From the NCBI GenBank assembly GCA_023424585.1, contig JAFADT010000950.1:1-6695 (forward strand): a stretch of 6,695 nucleotides of DNA, given 5' to 3'. The position numbers were made by a program, and so were the translations under genes. Position 1 is the stretch's first letter; every line of letters begins with the position of its first letter. The notes under the pieces are model-generated. The model saw only the letters and a program-made list of their open reading frames with translations. It made no database searches and was not told the origin of the DNA. This document shows, piece after piece, positions 1 through 6,695 of this stretch. Source of the DNA: Pseudomonadota bacterium. Its GTDB lineage: Bacteria; Myxococcota; Myxococcia; Myxococcales; Myxococcaceae.

Positions 1-568
1 GCACCCCTCGCAGCGGCCAGTCGAGCATCCCCTGCGTCGCGAGCTTCGGGCGCGACGGCGCGCCCGGACGCCCCGACACCACGCGCGCTCGCGGCGGCTC
101 CTCCCGGCGCGACACCGCGGGCACCGAGCGGCGCGGCGTGGACACCGGCGGCTGCCCCGGCTTCGAGAGCACCAGCTCCGGCTCCTCGTCGGACAGCGGC
201 CCCGGGTCGCCGTACTTCGGCGGCTCACTGCCCGGGATCAGCAGCTCCTGGCCCACCGCCAGCTCGCGCGGGTCCTTGATGCCGTTGACCTGGGCCAGCT
301 CCTCCACCGTGATGCCGTACGTCTTGGCGATGCGGTACATCGTCTCGCCCGGGGCCACGCGGTGGCGCACCGCCACCAGCTCCGGCTCCTCGTGCGTGGG
401 CCGCAGCGCGAAGGACAGCGGCTTGCCGCTCCCCTCACTCTCGGACAGGGCGGAGGTCTCCAGGTTCGAGGAGGAGGCGGCCTGGGTGCTCGCGCAGCCG
501 CCGCACAGCGCGGCCGCGAGCAACCCCCAGAGCGCCCTGCCCGCTCGGCTGGAGCCGCCCCGCCCCAA
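1..568 (-). CDS. LysM-domain lipoprotein, NlpD-like (probable M23 peptidase), 3' end cut by window edge
   Basis: Probable outer-membrane lipoprotein that binds peptidoglycan and takes part in cell-wall remodelling. From a TTG start at 568, 189 codons are visible before the left edge. Residues 1-25 look like a lipoprotein signal: Arg-rich start, hydrophobic run WGLLAAAL, then CGGC with Cys25 as the likely lipidated residue (Cys at -3 is non-standard). Residues about 68-112 form one LysM domain (HRVAPGETMYRIAKTYGI, then LAQVNGI and a closing QELLIPG). A Pro/Arg-rich linker of about 65 residues follows, and the last residues, LDWPLRGV, are how the M23 metallopeptidase domain usually begins in NlpD/EnvC-type proteins. 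The catalytic part lies outside the window, so peptidase activity cannot be judged. TTG falls two bases after the surE stop. An in-frame GTG at 619, inside surE, is an alternative start that would lengthen the N-terminus by 17 residues. Last gene seen of the eno-surE operon. Confidence 0.8.
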   Translation of the reverse strand, partial: MGRGGSSRAGRALWGLLAAALCGGCASTQAASSSNLETSALSESEGSGKPLSFALRPTHEEPELVAVRHRVAPGETMYRIAKTYGITVEELAQVNGIKDPRELAVGQELLIPGSEPPKYGDPGPLSDEEPELVLSKPGQPPVSTPRRSVPAVSRREEPPRARVVSGRPGAPSRPKLATQGMLDWPLRGV

Positions 569-570
569 CC

Positions 571-2701
<2,131 letters not shown>

Positions 2702-2728
2702 GCACGCTCGCAAGGGCCGCCTGCTACA

Positions 2729-3832
2729 GTGTCCAGCCGCCGAATGCCTCCTCCTCCCAAGCGACGCACCCCGGGCCCCGACCCGTTGCCCGGCCAGCGC
2801 GCCCGAGGGGCCCTCCTGGGCCTCGCCATCGGCAACGCGCTCGCCGTTCCCACCGCAGGGAGGCCCTTCTACGCGCCGGCCTTCCCCCAGCTCGCCGAGG
2901 GGCCGTACCAGGGCATGCACGGAGGCGGCCCGCACGCGCTGCGCAAGGGCCAGGTGACGGAGCCCACGCAGCTGGCGGTGGCGCTGGCGCTGAGCCTGCG
3001 CGACATGAAGCGCTACGACGCGACGGACGCCCTCAAGCGCTACCGGGCCTGGCAGTCGCACGCCATCGCCGTCAGCGAGCCCATGAAGGAGCTGTTCCAG
3101 GAGTGTGACGCCAGCCCCCCGCCCCTGGTGAAGGACTCCGGCAAGCGCGTCTGGTTGAAGAACTTCCGGCGCCTCGCTCCCGCGGGCGCCCTGCCGCGCG
3201 TCGTCCCCCTCGGCATCCACCTGGCGAAGGACGCCTTCGCCCTGGCGAAGGCGGCGCTGGAGGACACCGCCCTCACCCACTTCGACCCGCGCAGCCAGCT
3301 GGCCAGCGCGGGGCTGTGCGCCGCCATCGCCAAGGCGGTGACGGGCGGCCCGAACCTGAAGGCCGCGGACCTCGTCCCCGCCGCGGAGGTGGGCATCTCC
3401 CTGGCGGGCGCAGCCCTGGGGAAGCAGGAGAAGGACTACGTCCAGGAGGTGGCCAGGGCCGCGGAGCTGCTGCGCGAGGACCTGGCCCTGGCGGCCAAGG
3501 ACGACCCGCAGCTCTACGGGCCGGAGCTGCACATGCACCGGCCCGGCAACAACGCGGTGCGCGCCGCGTTCCGGCTGGCCTTCTGGGAGCTGCTCCACGT
3601 CCCCACGGCCGAGGCCGCGCTCCTGGACGTCGTCCACCGGGGCGGCGACACGGAGGTCCACGCCGCCGTCACCGGGGCCCTGGTGGGCGCCTTCCACGGC
3701 GAGGGGGCCCTGCCAGAGGAGTGGCGCCAGAAGGTCCTCCTGGCCCTCCAGCCCTACAACCCCCTCCAGAAGGGGCCGGTGCTGTGGGAGGTGTACCACC
3801 CCCGGCACCTCCTGCTCCTGGCGCCAGCGTAG
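2729..3832 (+). CDS. ADP-ribosylglycohydrolase-fold protein with altered metal-binding motifs
   Basis: Member of the DraG/ARH fold, whose active members use two Mg ions to remove ADP-ribose from proteins or small molecules. Numbered from GTG 2729, the family landmarks are all recognisable: RGALLGLAIGNALAVP at 26-41 (usual GLxxGDAxG), GQVTEPTQLAVALALSL at 74-90 (usual TDDTQMA), PAGALPRVVPLGI near 151-163 (usual NGSAMRVAPIG), DTALTHFDPRS at 179-189 (usual THxHP), and RGGDTEVHAAVTGALVGA at 304-321 (usual GGDTDTxAAIxGAxxGA). The residues that hold the metals have changed: TDD is T77-E78-P79 and the late DTDT is D307-T308-E309-V310. Hydrolysis is therefore doubtful, and a binding, scaffold or divergent catalytic role is possible. 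Length of 362-367 residues is slightly above a minimal family member. No signal peptide. The ATG at 2744 (362 residues) is an equally good start; neither has a clear ribosome-binding site. Monocistronic, with a hairpin after the stop. Confidence 0.82.
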   Translation: MSSRRMPPPPKRRTPGPDPLPGQRARGALLGLAIGNALAVPTAGRPFYAPAFPQLAEGPYQGMHGGGPHALRKGQVTEPTQLAVALALSLRDMKRYDATDALKRYRAWQSHAIAVSEPMKELFQECDASPPPLVKDSGKRVWLKNFRRLAPAGALPRVVPLGIHLAKDAFALAKAALEDTALTHFDPRSQLASAGLCAAIAKAVTGGPNLKAADLVPAAEVGISLAGAALGKQEKDYVQEVARAAELLREDLALAAKDDPQLYGPELHMHRPGNNAVRAAFRLAFWELLHVPTAEAALLDVVHRGGDTEVHAAVTGALVGAFHGEGALPEEWRQKVLLALQPYNPLQKGPVLWEVYHPRHLLLLAPA

Positions 3833-3850
3833 GGGAGCCCGCAACGACGA

Positions 3851-3894
3851 AGCCCGCGGGAGCCGTCCGGCGAGGGACGGCCCGTCCGCGGGCT
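3851..3894. terminator. Bidirectional terminator-like hairpin between convergent genes
   Basis: Perfect arms AGCCCGCGG (3851-3859) and CCGCGGGCT (3886-3894) enclose a second perfect pair GCCGTCC (3862-3868) and GGACGGC (3875-3881) around a 6-base loop, giving 16 base pairs with a small internal loop. It lies 19 bases after the stop of the plus-strand gene and downstream of the minus-strand 59-residue gene. There is no clear T-run, so termination is inferred from position and stability. Confidence 0.5.
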
Positions 3895-3904
3895 CGAAGA
3901 CACG

Positions 3905-3924
3905 CCGTGGCTTCGGGGCCACGG
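3905..3924. terminator. Second hairpin, downstream of the 59-residue gene
   Basis: CCGTGGC (3905-3911) pairs perfectly with GCCACGG (3918-3924) across a 6-base loop TTCGGG. It begins 14 bases after the stop codon of the minus-strand small gene, the right place for its 3' end. No T-run follows on either strand. Confidence 0.4.
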
Positions 3925-3937
3925 GTGGGATGGGTCA

Positions 3938-4117
3938 TCAGGCGCGAAGGTCGATGACGACAACGCCTCGCGACGGCTTCTCGTCCTCGGTGTCCGTCCG
4001 CCGGTGGGGACGGTCATCGGGTGCTGGCAGTGGGAGCTCCACCACCGGCCGCTCGTAATCCTCGCGGCGGAGCCGCTCGCGGCGCTTGATTTCTTCAATG
4101 ATGAACGCGTCGAGCAT
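3938..4117 (-). CDS. Small conserved-looking protein of unknown function, 59 residues
   Basis: Not recognised as a named family. The ATG at 4115-4117 opens a 59-residue frame ending in tandem TGA codons. The product has three parts: an amphipathic, charged helix at 1-24 (MLDAFIIEEIKRRERLRRED), a Pro/acidic/Arg linker at about 23-49 including VELPLPAPDD, and a short hydrophobic end, RGVVVIDLRA. Reading from memory, I have the impression that small proteins with a MLDAFIIEEI-type start and a GVxxIDL-type end recur in myxobacteria and relatives; that is unverified. Support for coding comes from the sense of the protein, a GAGGGAG ribosome-binding-like sequence about 11 bases upstream, and hairpins placed just after the stop. 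It has no signal peptide or membrane span. It sits 84 bases downstream of the candidate RNA at 4201-4331 on the same strand, so it may be controlled by read-through or have its own promoter. Confidence 0.72.
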   Translation of the reverse strand: MLDAFIIEEIKRRERLRREDYERPVVELPLPAPDDRPHRRTDTEDEKPSRGVVVIDLRA

Positions 4118-4141
4118 GGGTTCGGTTTCTCCCTCAGCCTA

Positions 4142-4157
4142 CGTACCCCAATGTACG
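4142..4157. repeat. Short inverted repeat upstream of the 59-residue gene
   Basis: CGTAC (4142-4146) and GTACG (4153-4157) flank the 6-base spacer CCCAAT. It lies 25-40 bases before the small gene's ATG and its ribosome-binding-like sequence. It could be an operator or a small hairpin in the leader; chance is not excluded at this length. Confidence 0.25.
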
Positions 4158-4200
4158 CCCGCCGTCCCGCCCCCTTACCACTTCCACATCTCTTTGATGC

Positions 4201-4229
4201 AAATTAAGAACCCCGGTTTCTTTCTGGGG
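4201..4229 (-). terminator. Intrinsic-terminator-like hairpin with T-rich tail
   Basis: Read on the minus strand, CCCCAG (4224-4229), a 7-base A-rich loop, then CCGGGG (4211-4216) gives five pairs with one mismatch, followed directly by TTCTTAATTT (4210-4201). A T-rich tail is unusual in this GC-rich sequence. The stem is short, so efficiency is uncertain. It would end the candidate RNA starting near 4331. Confidence 0.45.
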
Positions 4230-4331
4230 ATGGCACCCGGATTCTGCATGGCTGCTCGTCCACCGCCCGACATCCGGGACAGGGCCACCGTGCCACGGAT
4301 GTCAGGGCGGGGCCCGTGGACGTTCAAAATT
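4201..4331 (-). ncRNA. Candidate structured small RNA or attenuated leader, about 131 nt
   Basis: Three signals line up on the minus strand in an otherwise gene-free gap. Transcription is predicted to begin near 4331, seven bases after the -10 element at 4338-4343. The body then forms one long stem of three perfect segments: 4316-4322 with 4257-4263 (GTGGACG/CGTCCAC), 4305-4309 with 4264-4268 (GGGCG/CGCCC), and 4296-4303 with 4269-4276 (CGGATGTC/GACATCCG). This gives 20 pairs, a 6-base GGGCCC bulge, one bulged base and a 19-base loop. After a less structured stretch of about 27 bases, a terminator-like hairpin with a T-rich tail ends at 4201. The layout is that of a stand-alone small RNA. Because the 59-residue gene follows on the same strand, a terminating leader is the main alternative. 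Expression cannot be shown from sequence alone. Confidence 0.45.
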
Positions 4332-4337
4332 CGCCTG

Positions 4338-4365
4338 ATTCTAATGCGCCCACCGCGCGCCGCAA
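4338..4365 (-). promoter_or_regulatory. Candidate sigma-70-type promoter of the candidate RNA
   Basis: On the minus strand TTGCGG (4360-4365) stands 16 bases from TAGAAT (4338-4343). The -10 matches TATAAT at five of six bases, and the -35 matches only its TTG half. It lies in one of the few AT-richer spots of the gap and points into the long hairpin at 4257-4322. Confidence 0.42.
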
Positions 4366-4417
4366 CACGACTCATGTCAGGTGGCCCCCCTGCCCTCGCA
4401 CGGCACGGCTCCGGCCG

Positions 4418-4485
4418 AAAAGGGCCCGCCCGCCCTCCTGCTCCCTTGCACGGCGTGGGCCGGTGGGGAGGACAGGCAGGCGGGC
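4418..4485 (-). terminator. Long imperfect hairpin followed by a short T-run, end of the thioesterase-glpX-SRPBCC operon
   Basis: Segments 4428-4434 and 4479-4485 (GCCCGCC/GGCGGGC), 4437-4440 and 4473-4476 (CCTG/CAGG), and 4441-4445 and 4466-4470 (CTCCC/GGGAG) pair in register, giving 16 base pairs around a loop of about 20 bases. On the minus strand the hairpin starts about 38 bases after the SRPBCC stop and is followed after six bases by TTTT (4418-4421). Position and T-run favour a terminator for that operon, although the T-run is short. Confidence 0.45.
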
Positions 4486-4523
4486 GGCGTTTCAACGCGG
4501 CACGTCAGGGGTGAGGGGCGCCG

Positions 4524-4949
4524 TCAGGGCGCTTCCGCGCGGCGCTTGAAGGCGTCCAGCATCTTGGGGAGCTGGGTCTCCGTCAGGGTGTTGATGATGG
4601 CCTTGGGGATGAGGGCGCCCAGGGCCATCTCCACGTTGTAGGTCGCGCGCGTCTTGCCCTCGCCCTCGGGTTCGAGGGTCCAGCTGCCCTTGTTGTCCTT
4701 CATCACCTCGCCCTCGACGAAGGACCAGGACATGCGCTTGGGGCGCTCCTCGGTGACGCGGATGGTGTAGCGGATGCGCTTCACCACATCGACCTCGTAG
4801 TGCACCTGGACGGTGTTCCCCTGGCGCTGGGAGGTGGAGATCTTCTTCACCTCCGGGAGGAAGTCCGGGTAGCGATCGTAGTTGGTGATGACGTCGAAGA
4901 CCTTTTCGACGGGGGCGTTGATGGTGATGGTGCGCGTGGCGCCGGCCAT
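4524..4949 (-). CDS. SRPBCC-fold protein, RatA/Coq10 (polyketide cyclase) type
   Basis: A 141-residue single-domain START/SRPBCC helix-grip protein, a cytoplasmic hydrophobic-ligand or partner-binding fold. The family start is clear: TRTITINAPVEKVFDVITNYDRYPDFLPEV at 5-34, matching the usual I-x-A-P-x-E-x-V-F pattern with a following YPxFLP. A run of beta-strand-like segments follows (VQVHYEVDVV, YTIRVTEE, MSWSFVEG, GSWTLEP, TRATYNVEM), and the last 30 residues form the long C-terminal helix (LIPKAIINTLTETQLPKMLDAFKRR) that closes the pocket. Coq10 relatives bind quinones and RatA relatives act on ribosomes; nothing here decides between these or another ligand. A GGAG sequence 8 bases before the ATG supports the start. 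It is the last of three same-strand genes, 45 bases after glpX. The co-location does not reveal its ligand. Confidence 0.88.
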   Translation of the reverse strand: MAGATRTITINAPVEKVFDVITNYDRYPDFLPEVKKISTSQRQGNTVQVHYEVDVVKRIRYTIRVTEERPKRMSWSFVEGEVMKDNKGSWTLEPEGEGKTRATYNVEMALGALIPKAIINTLTETQLPKMLDAFKRRAEAP

Positions 4950-4994
4950 GGCGGTGTCTCCGGGAGGCGTGGGGAACGAAGGCTGCGGGACAGC

Positions 4995-5960
4995 TTACGG
5001 CGCGTAGCCCGGCTTCTTGTCGAACTTGTGGATGGACTGGATGAAGCGGACGGTGCCCGTCTTGCTGCGCATGACGACGGAGTGCGTCTCGCAGCCGCCG
5101 CCGAAGAAGCGCACGCCCTTGAGGAAGTCTCCGCTGGTGACGCCGGTGGCCGCGAACATCACCTCGCCCCGGGCGAGCTCCTCCGCGGTGTAGATCTTGT
5201 GGATGTCGGTGATGCCAATATTCTTGGCGCGCTCGATCTCGCCCTGGTTGCGGGGCACGAGCCGGCCCTGCAGGTCGCCGCCGGTGGCGCGGATGGCGGC
5301 CGCGGCGATGACGCCTTCCGGCGCGCCGCCGATGCCCATGAGCACGTCCACGCCGGAGCCCTCGAAGCAGGTGGCGATGGCGCCCGCCACGTCACCGTCC
5401 TCGATGAGGCGCACGCGGGCGCCCGCGGCGCGGACCTCCTTGATGAGGTCGGCGTGGCGCTCGCGGTCGAGGATCATGACCGTGAGGTCCTCCACGTAGA
5501 GCTTCATCTGCTCCGCGATGGAGCGCAGGTTCTCCGTGGGGGACTTGCGCAGGTCGATGGCGCCCCTGGCGCGCGGGCCCACGGCGAGCTTCTCCATGTA
5601 CGTGTCGGGCGCGTTGAGCAGGCCGCCCTGGCTGGACATGGCCACGACGGAGATGGAGCCCGGGCGGCCGTAGGCGCACAGGTTGGTGCCCTCCAGCGGG
5701 TCCAGGGCGATGTCCACCGGGGGGGCGCCGTCCTCGCGGCGGCCCACCTTCTCACCGATGTAGAGCATGGGCGCCTCGTCGCGCTCGCCCTCGCCGATGA
5801 CGACCGTGCCGTCGATGTGCAGCGCGTCGAAGGCGCGGCGCATCGCGTCCACGGCGGCCTGGTCGGACTCGTCCTTGTTGCCGCGGCCCATGAGCCGGGC
5901 GGAGGCGATGGCCGCCATCTCGGTGACGCGCACGACCTCCATTGCCAGGTTGCGATCCAT
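4995..5960 (-). CDS. glpX: Class II fructose-1,6-bisphosphatase GlpX
   Basis: Hydrolyses fructose 1,6-bisphosphate to fructose 6-phosphate, the committed step of gluconeogenesis; cytoplasmic and metal-dependent. The 321-residue product has the family length. Seen in order are NLAMEVVRVTEMAAIAS at 4-20, the metal-site stretch KDESDQAAVDAMR with Asp33, VVIGEGERDEAPMLYIGE with Glu57, ALDPLEGTNL with Asp87 and Glu90, MGIGGAPEGVIAAAAI with Glu215, and the C-terminal ATGVTSGDFLKGVRFFGGG at 271-289. These correspond to the Asp/Glu ligands known from E. coli GlpX with a two-residue offset in the later ones, so an active enzyme is expected. The family can also hydrolyse sedoheptulose 1,7-bisphosphate in some organisms, and that activity cannot be excluded. 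A GAGGAG ribosome-binding site 9 bases before the ATG fixes the start. Second gene of a probable operon, 42 bases after the thioesterase. Confidence 0.96.
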   Translation of the reverse strand: MDRNLAMEVVRVTEMAAIASARLMGRGNKDESDQAAVDAMRRAFDALHIDGTVVIGEGERDEAPMLYIGEKVGRREDGAPPVDIALDPLEGTNLCAYGRPGSISVVAMSSQGGLLNAPDTYMEKLAVGPRARGAIDLRKSPTENLRSIAEQMKLYVEDLTVMILDRERHADLIKEVRAAGARVRLIEDGDVAGAIATCFEGSGVDVLMGIGGAPEGVIAAAAIRATGGDLQGRLVPRNQGEIERAKNIGITDIHKIYTAEELARGEVMFAATGVTSGDFLKGVRFFGGGCETHSVVMRSKTGTVRFIQSIHKFDKKPGYAP

Positions 5961-6002
5961 TGTCGGGTGCTCCTCGTTCGGGAATACGGGAAGGGAAACA
6001 GG

Positions 6003-6464
6003 TCAGGTGTCGGTGTCGTCCGCGGCCTTCAGGCGGGCGATGGCTTCGGGGAGCCGCTGGGGTCTGCCGTCACGCCCCACGCAGGCGTGCATCGTGCGGC
6101 CGGTGCACAGCAGCGCGGGCGAGTCCCCGTCGCGCAGCAGCTCGTAGGTGAACACGAGTGACGCGCGGCGCAACTCGCTCAGGGTGGTGCGGATGAGGAG
6201 CAGGTCGTCATAGCGCGCGGAGGCCTTGTACTGGGCGCTGGCCTCCACCACGGGCAGCAGGAGCCCGGTGCTCTCCAGCTCCCGGTAGCTGCCGCCATGG
6301 GCCCGGAAGAACTCACTGCGAGCGAACTCGAAGTAGCGGAAGTAGTTCGCGTAGTAGACGACCCCCATCTGATCCGTGTCGCCGTAGATGACGCGCAGCC
6401 GTGCCTCGACCATTGAGGCGCCCATATCAGGGCGGGGTGACGTGTCCAAGCGGCGGGCGCGCAT
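6003..6464 (-). CDS. YbgC-like acyl-CoA thioesterase (4HBT hotdog family)
   Basis: Hotdog-fold thioesterase expected to hydrolyse short acyl-CoA or related thioesters. The hallmark YGDTDQMGVVYYANYFRYFE at 27-46 carries the probable catalytic Asp31 in the DTDxMGVVYYANY motif, followed by FARSEFFRAHG and the core strands EASAQYKASARYDDLLLIRTTL and ASLVFTYELL. The family core is about 130-140 residues, so the 153 residues from the ATG at 6464 probably include a non-native N-terminus. In-frame ATGs at 6425 (140 residues) and 6413 (136 residues) lead directly into the conserved VEARLRVIYGDTD strand and are attractive alternatives. None of the three has a convincing ribosome-binding site. E. coli ybgC belongs to the tol-pal cluster, but no tol-pal gene is visible here. 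It is first in the probable operon with glpX and the SRPBCC gene, and diverges from the gene at 6507. Confidence 0.9.
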   Translation of the reverse strand: MRARRLDTSPRPDMGASMVEARLRVIYGDTDQMGVVYYANYFRYFEFARSEFFRAHGGSYRELESTGLLLPVVEASAQYKASARYDDLLLIRTTLSELRRASLVFTYELLRDGDSPALLCTGRTMHACVGRDGRPQRLPEAIARLKAADDTDT

Positions 6465-6506
6465 GTTGGTTGCTTCTGTTCATCCGGCCGGAGAGGCTGC
6501 CGCACC

Positions 6507-6695
6507 ATGTCGCGTCTGCTCGCCGCCCTCCTCGTCCTGTTCGCCCTGCCCGCCGCAGCCAAGGCCCCGAGGCTCACGCTGTTCATCAGCGTGGACGCCA
6601 TGGGCAGCGACCTGCTGCTCCGAAGCCGTCCCCGCCTCACGGGGGGGCTGGGGAGGCTGCTCTCCACGGGCGCCTACTACCCCTACGCCCGGTAT
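6507..6695 (+). CDS. Exported alkaline-phosphatase-superfamily enzyme, N-terminal part only
   Basis: The first 63 codons are visible and the gene continues past the right edge. Residues 1-18 (MSRLLAALLVLFALPAAA) are a good Sec signal peptide with cleavage likely after one of the Ala residues at 16-20. The mature start RLTLFISVDAMGSDLLLRSRPRL followed by GGLGRLLSTGAYYPYARY matches the opening of type I phosphodiesterase/nucleotide pyrophosphatase and PafA-like alkaline phosphatases, with Asp30 as the first metal ligand of the SVD strand. The nucleophile Thr/Ser and other metal ligands are off the window, so substrate class (phosphomonoester or diester) is open. The product should act in the periplasm. 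GGAGAGG about 10 bases before the ATG is a good ribosome-binding site. It diverges from the thioesterase gene with only 42 bases between them. Confidence 0.75.
   Translation, partial: MSRLLAALLVLFALPAAAKAPRLTLFISVDAMGSDLLLRSRPRLTGGLGRLLSTGAYYPYARY

Noticed and set aside
3754..4098. Minus-strand 114-residue frame overlapping the 59-residue gene
   Set aside because: Ser/Arg-rich and overlaps both the real plus-strand gene and the more sensible 59-residue frame.
4230..4250. Possible sigma-54 promoter starting TGGCAC
   Set aside because: Distance between the GG and GC elements is 12 bases instead of the required 10.
4201..4331. Identity with the myxobacterial Pxr RNA
   Set aside because: Similar length only; I recall Pxr as sigma-54 dependent and found no such promoter here, nor genes I associate with the pxr locus.
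4175..4495. Minus-strand 106-residue frame in the gap
   Set aside because: Pro/Arg/Gly-rich without domain features, spans two terminator-like hairpins and the candidate RNA; better explained as non-coding.
4086..4514. Plus-strand 142-residue frame in the gap
   Set aside because: Starts inside the small minus-strand gene, is Pro/Arg/Gly-rich and has no motif or ribosome-binding site; it runs through the hairpins.
4800..6161. 453-residue plus-strand frame opposite glpX
   Set aside because: His/Ala/Val/Asp-rich shadow of glpX, which has all its catalytic motifs.

Overview
The window is very GC-rich, with strong G/C preference at third codon positions and short intergenic gaps. The gene content (an enolase/SurE/LysM-lipoprotein cluster, class II fructose-1,6-bisphosphatase GlpX, small thioesterase and SRPBCC proteins) fits a myxobacterium, most likely the Myxococcus/Corallococcus/Cystobacter side of the Myxococcota. 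That placement is an inference from composition and protein style. No mobile element, CRISPR array, rRNA or tRNA is visible, so this looks like ordinary chromosomal core with one interesting intergenic region.

Layout. (1) Positions 1-2663, minus strand: a probable operon transcribed from a divergent promoter region near 2665-2701, in the order eno, surE, then a LysM-domain lipoprotein that runs off the left edge. eno and surE overlap in a GTGA. The lipoprotein starts within or just after the end of surE, so the three are probably co-transcribed and translationally coupled. (2) Positions 2729/2744-3832, plus strand: a protein of the ADP-ribosylglycohydrolase (DraG/ARH) fold whose metal-binding signatures are altered. 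(3) Positions 3851-3924: two hairpins between convergent genes. (4) Positions 3938-4117, minus strand: a 59-residue gene of unknown function. (5) Positions 4118-4523: a 406-base gap that is not empty. On the minus strand it holds a promoter-like sequence, a long nested hairpin and a terminator-like hairpin with a T-rich tail. Together these outline a candidate structured small RNA of about 131 nt, or an attenuated leader for the 59-residue gene. (6) Positions 4524-6464, minus strand: a probable three-gene operon in the order YbgC-like thioesterase, glpX, SRPBCC/RatA-like protein, closed by a hairpin and T-run at 4418-4485. (7) From 6507, plus strand, divergent: the start of an exported alkaline-phosphatase-superfamily enzyme cut by the right edge.

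Functional links. Enolase and GlpX are lower glycolysis and gluconeogenesis enzymes. SurE is a nucleotidase whose linkage to a LysM/M23 lipoprotein echoes the surE-pcm-nlpD-rpoS arrangement of gamma-proteobacteria. The points most worth a second look are the candidate RNA at 4201-4331, the degenerate ADP-ribosylglycohydrolase, and the 59-residue protein beside the RNA.
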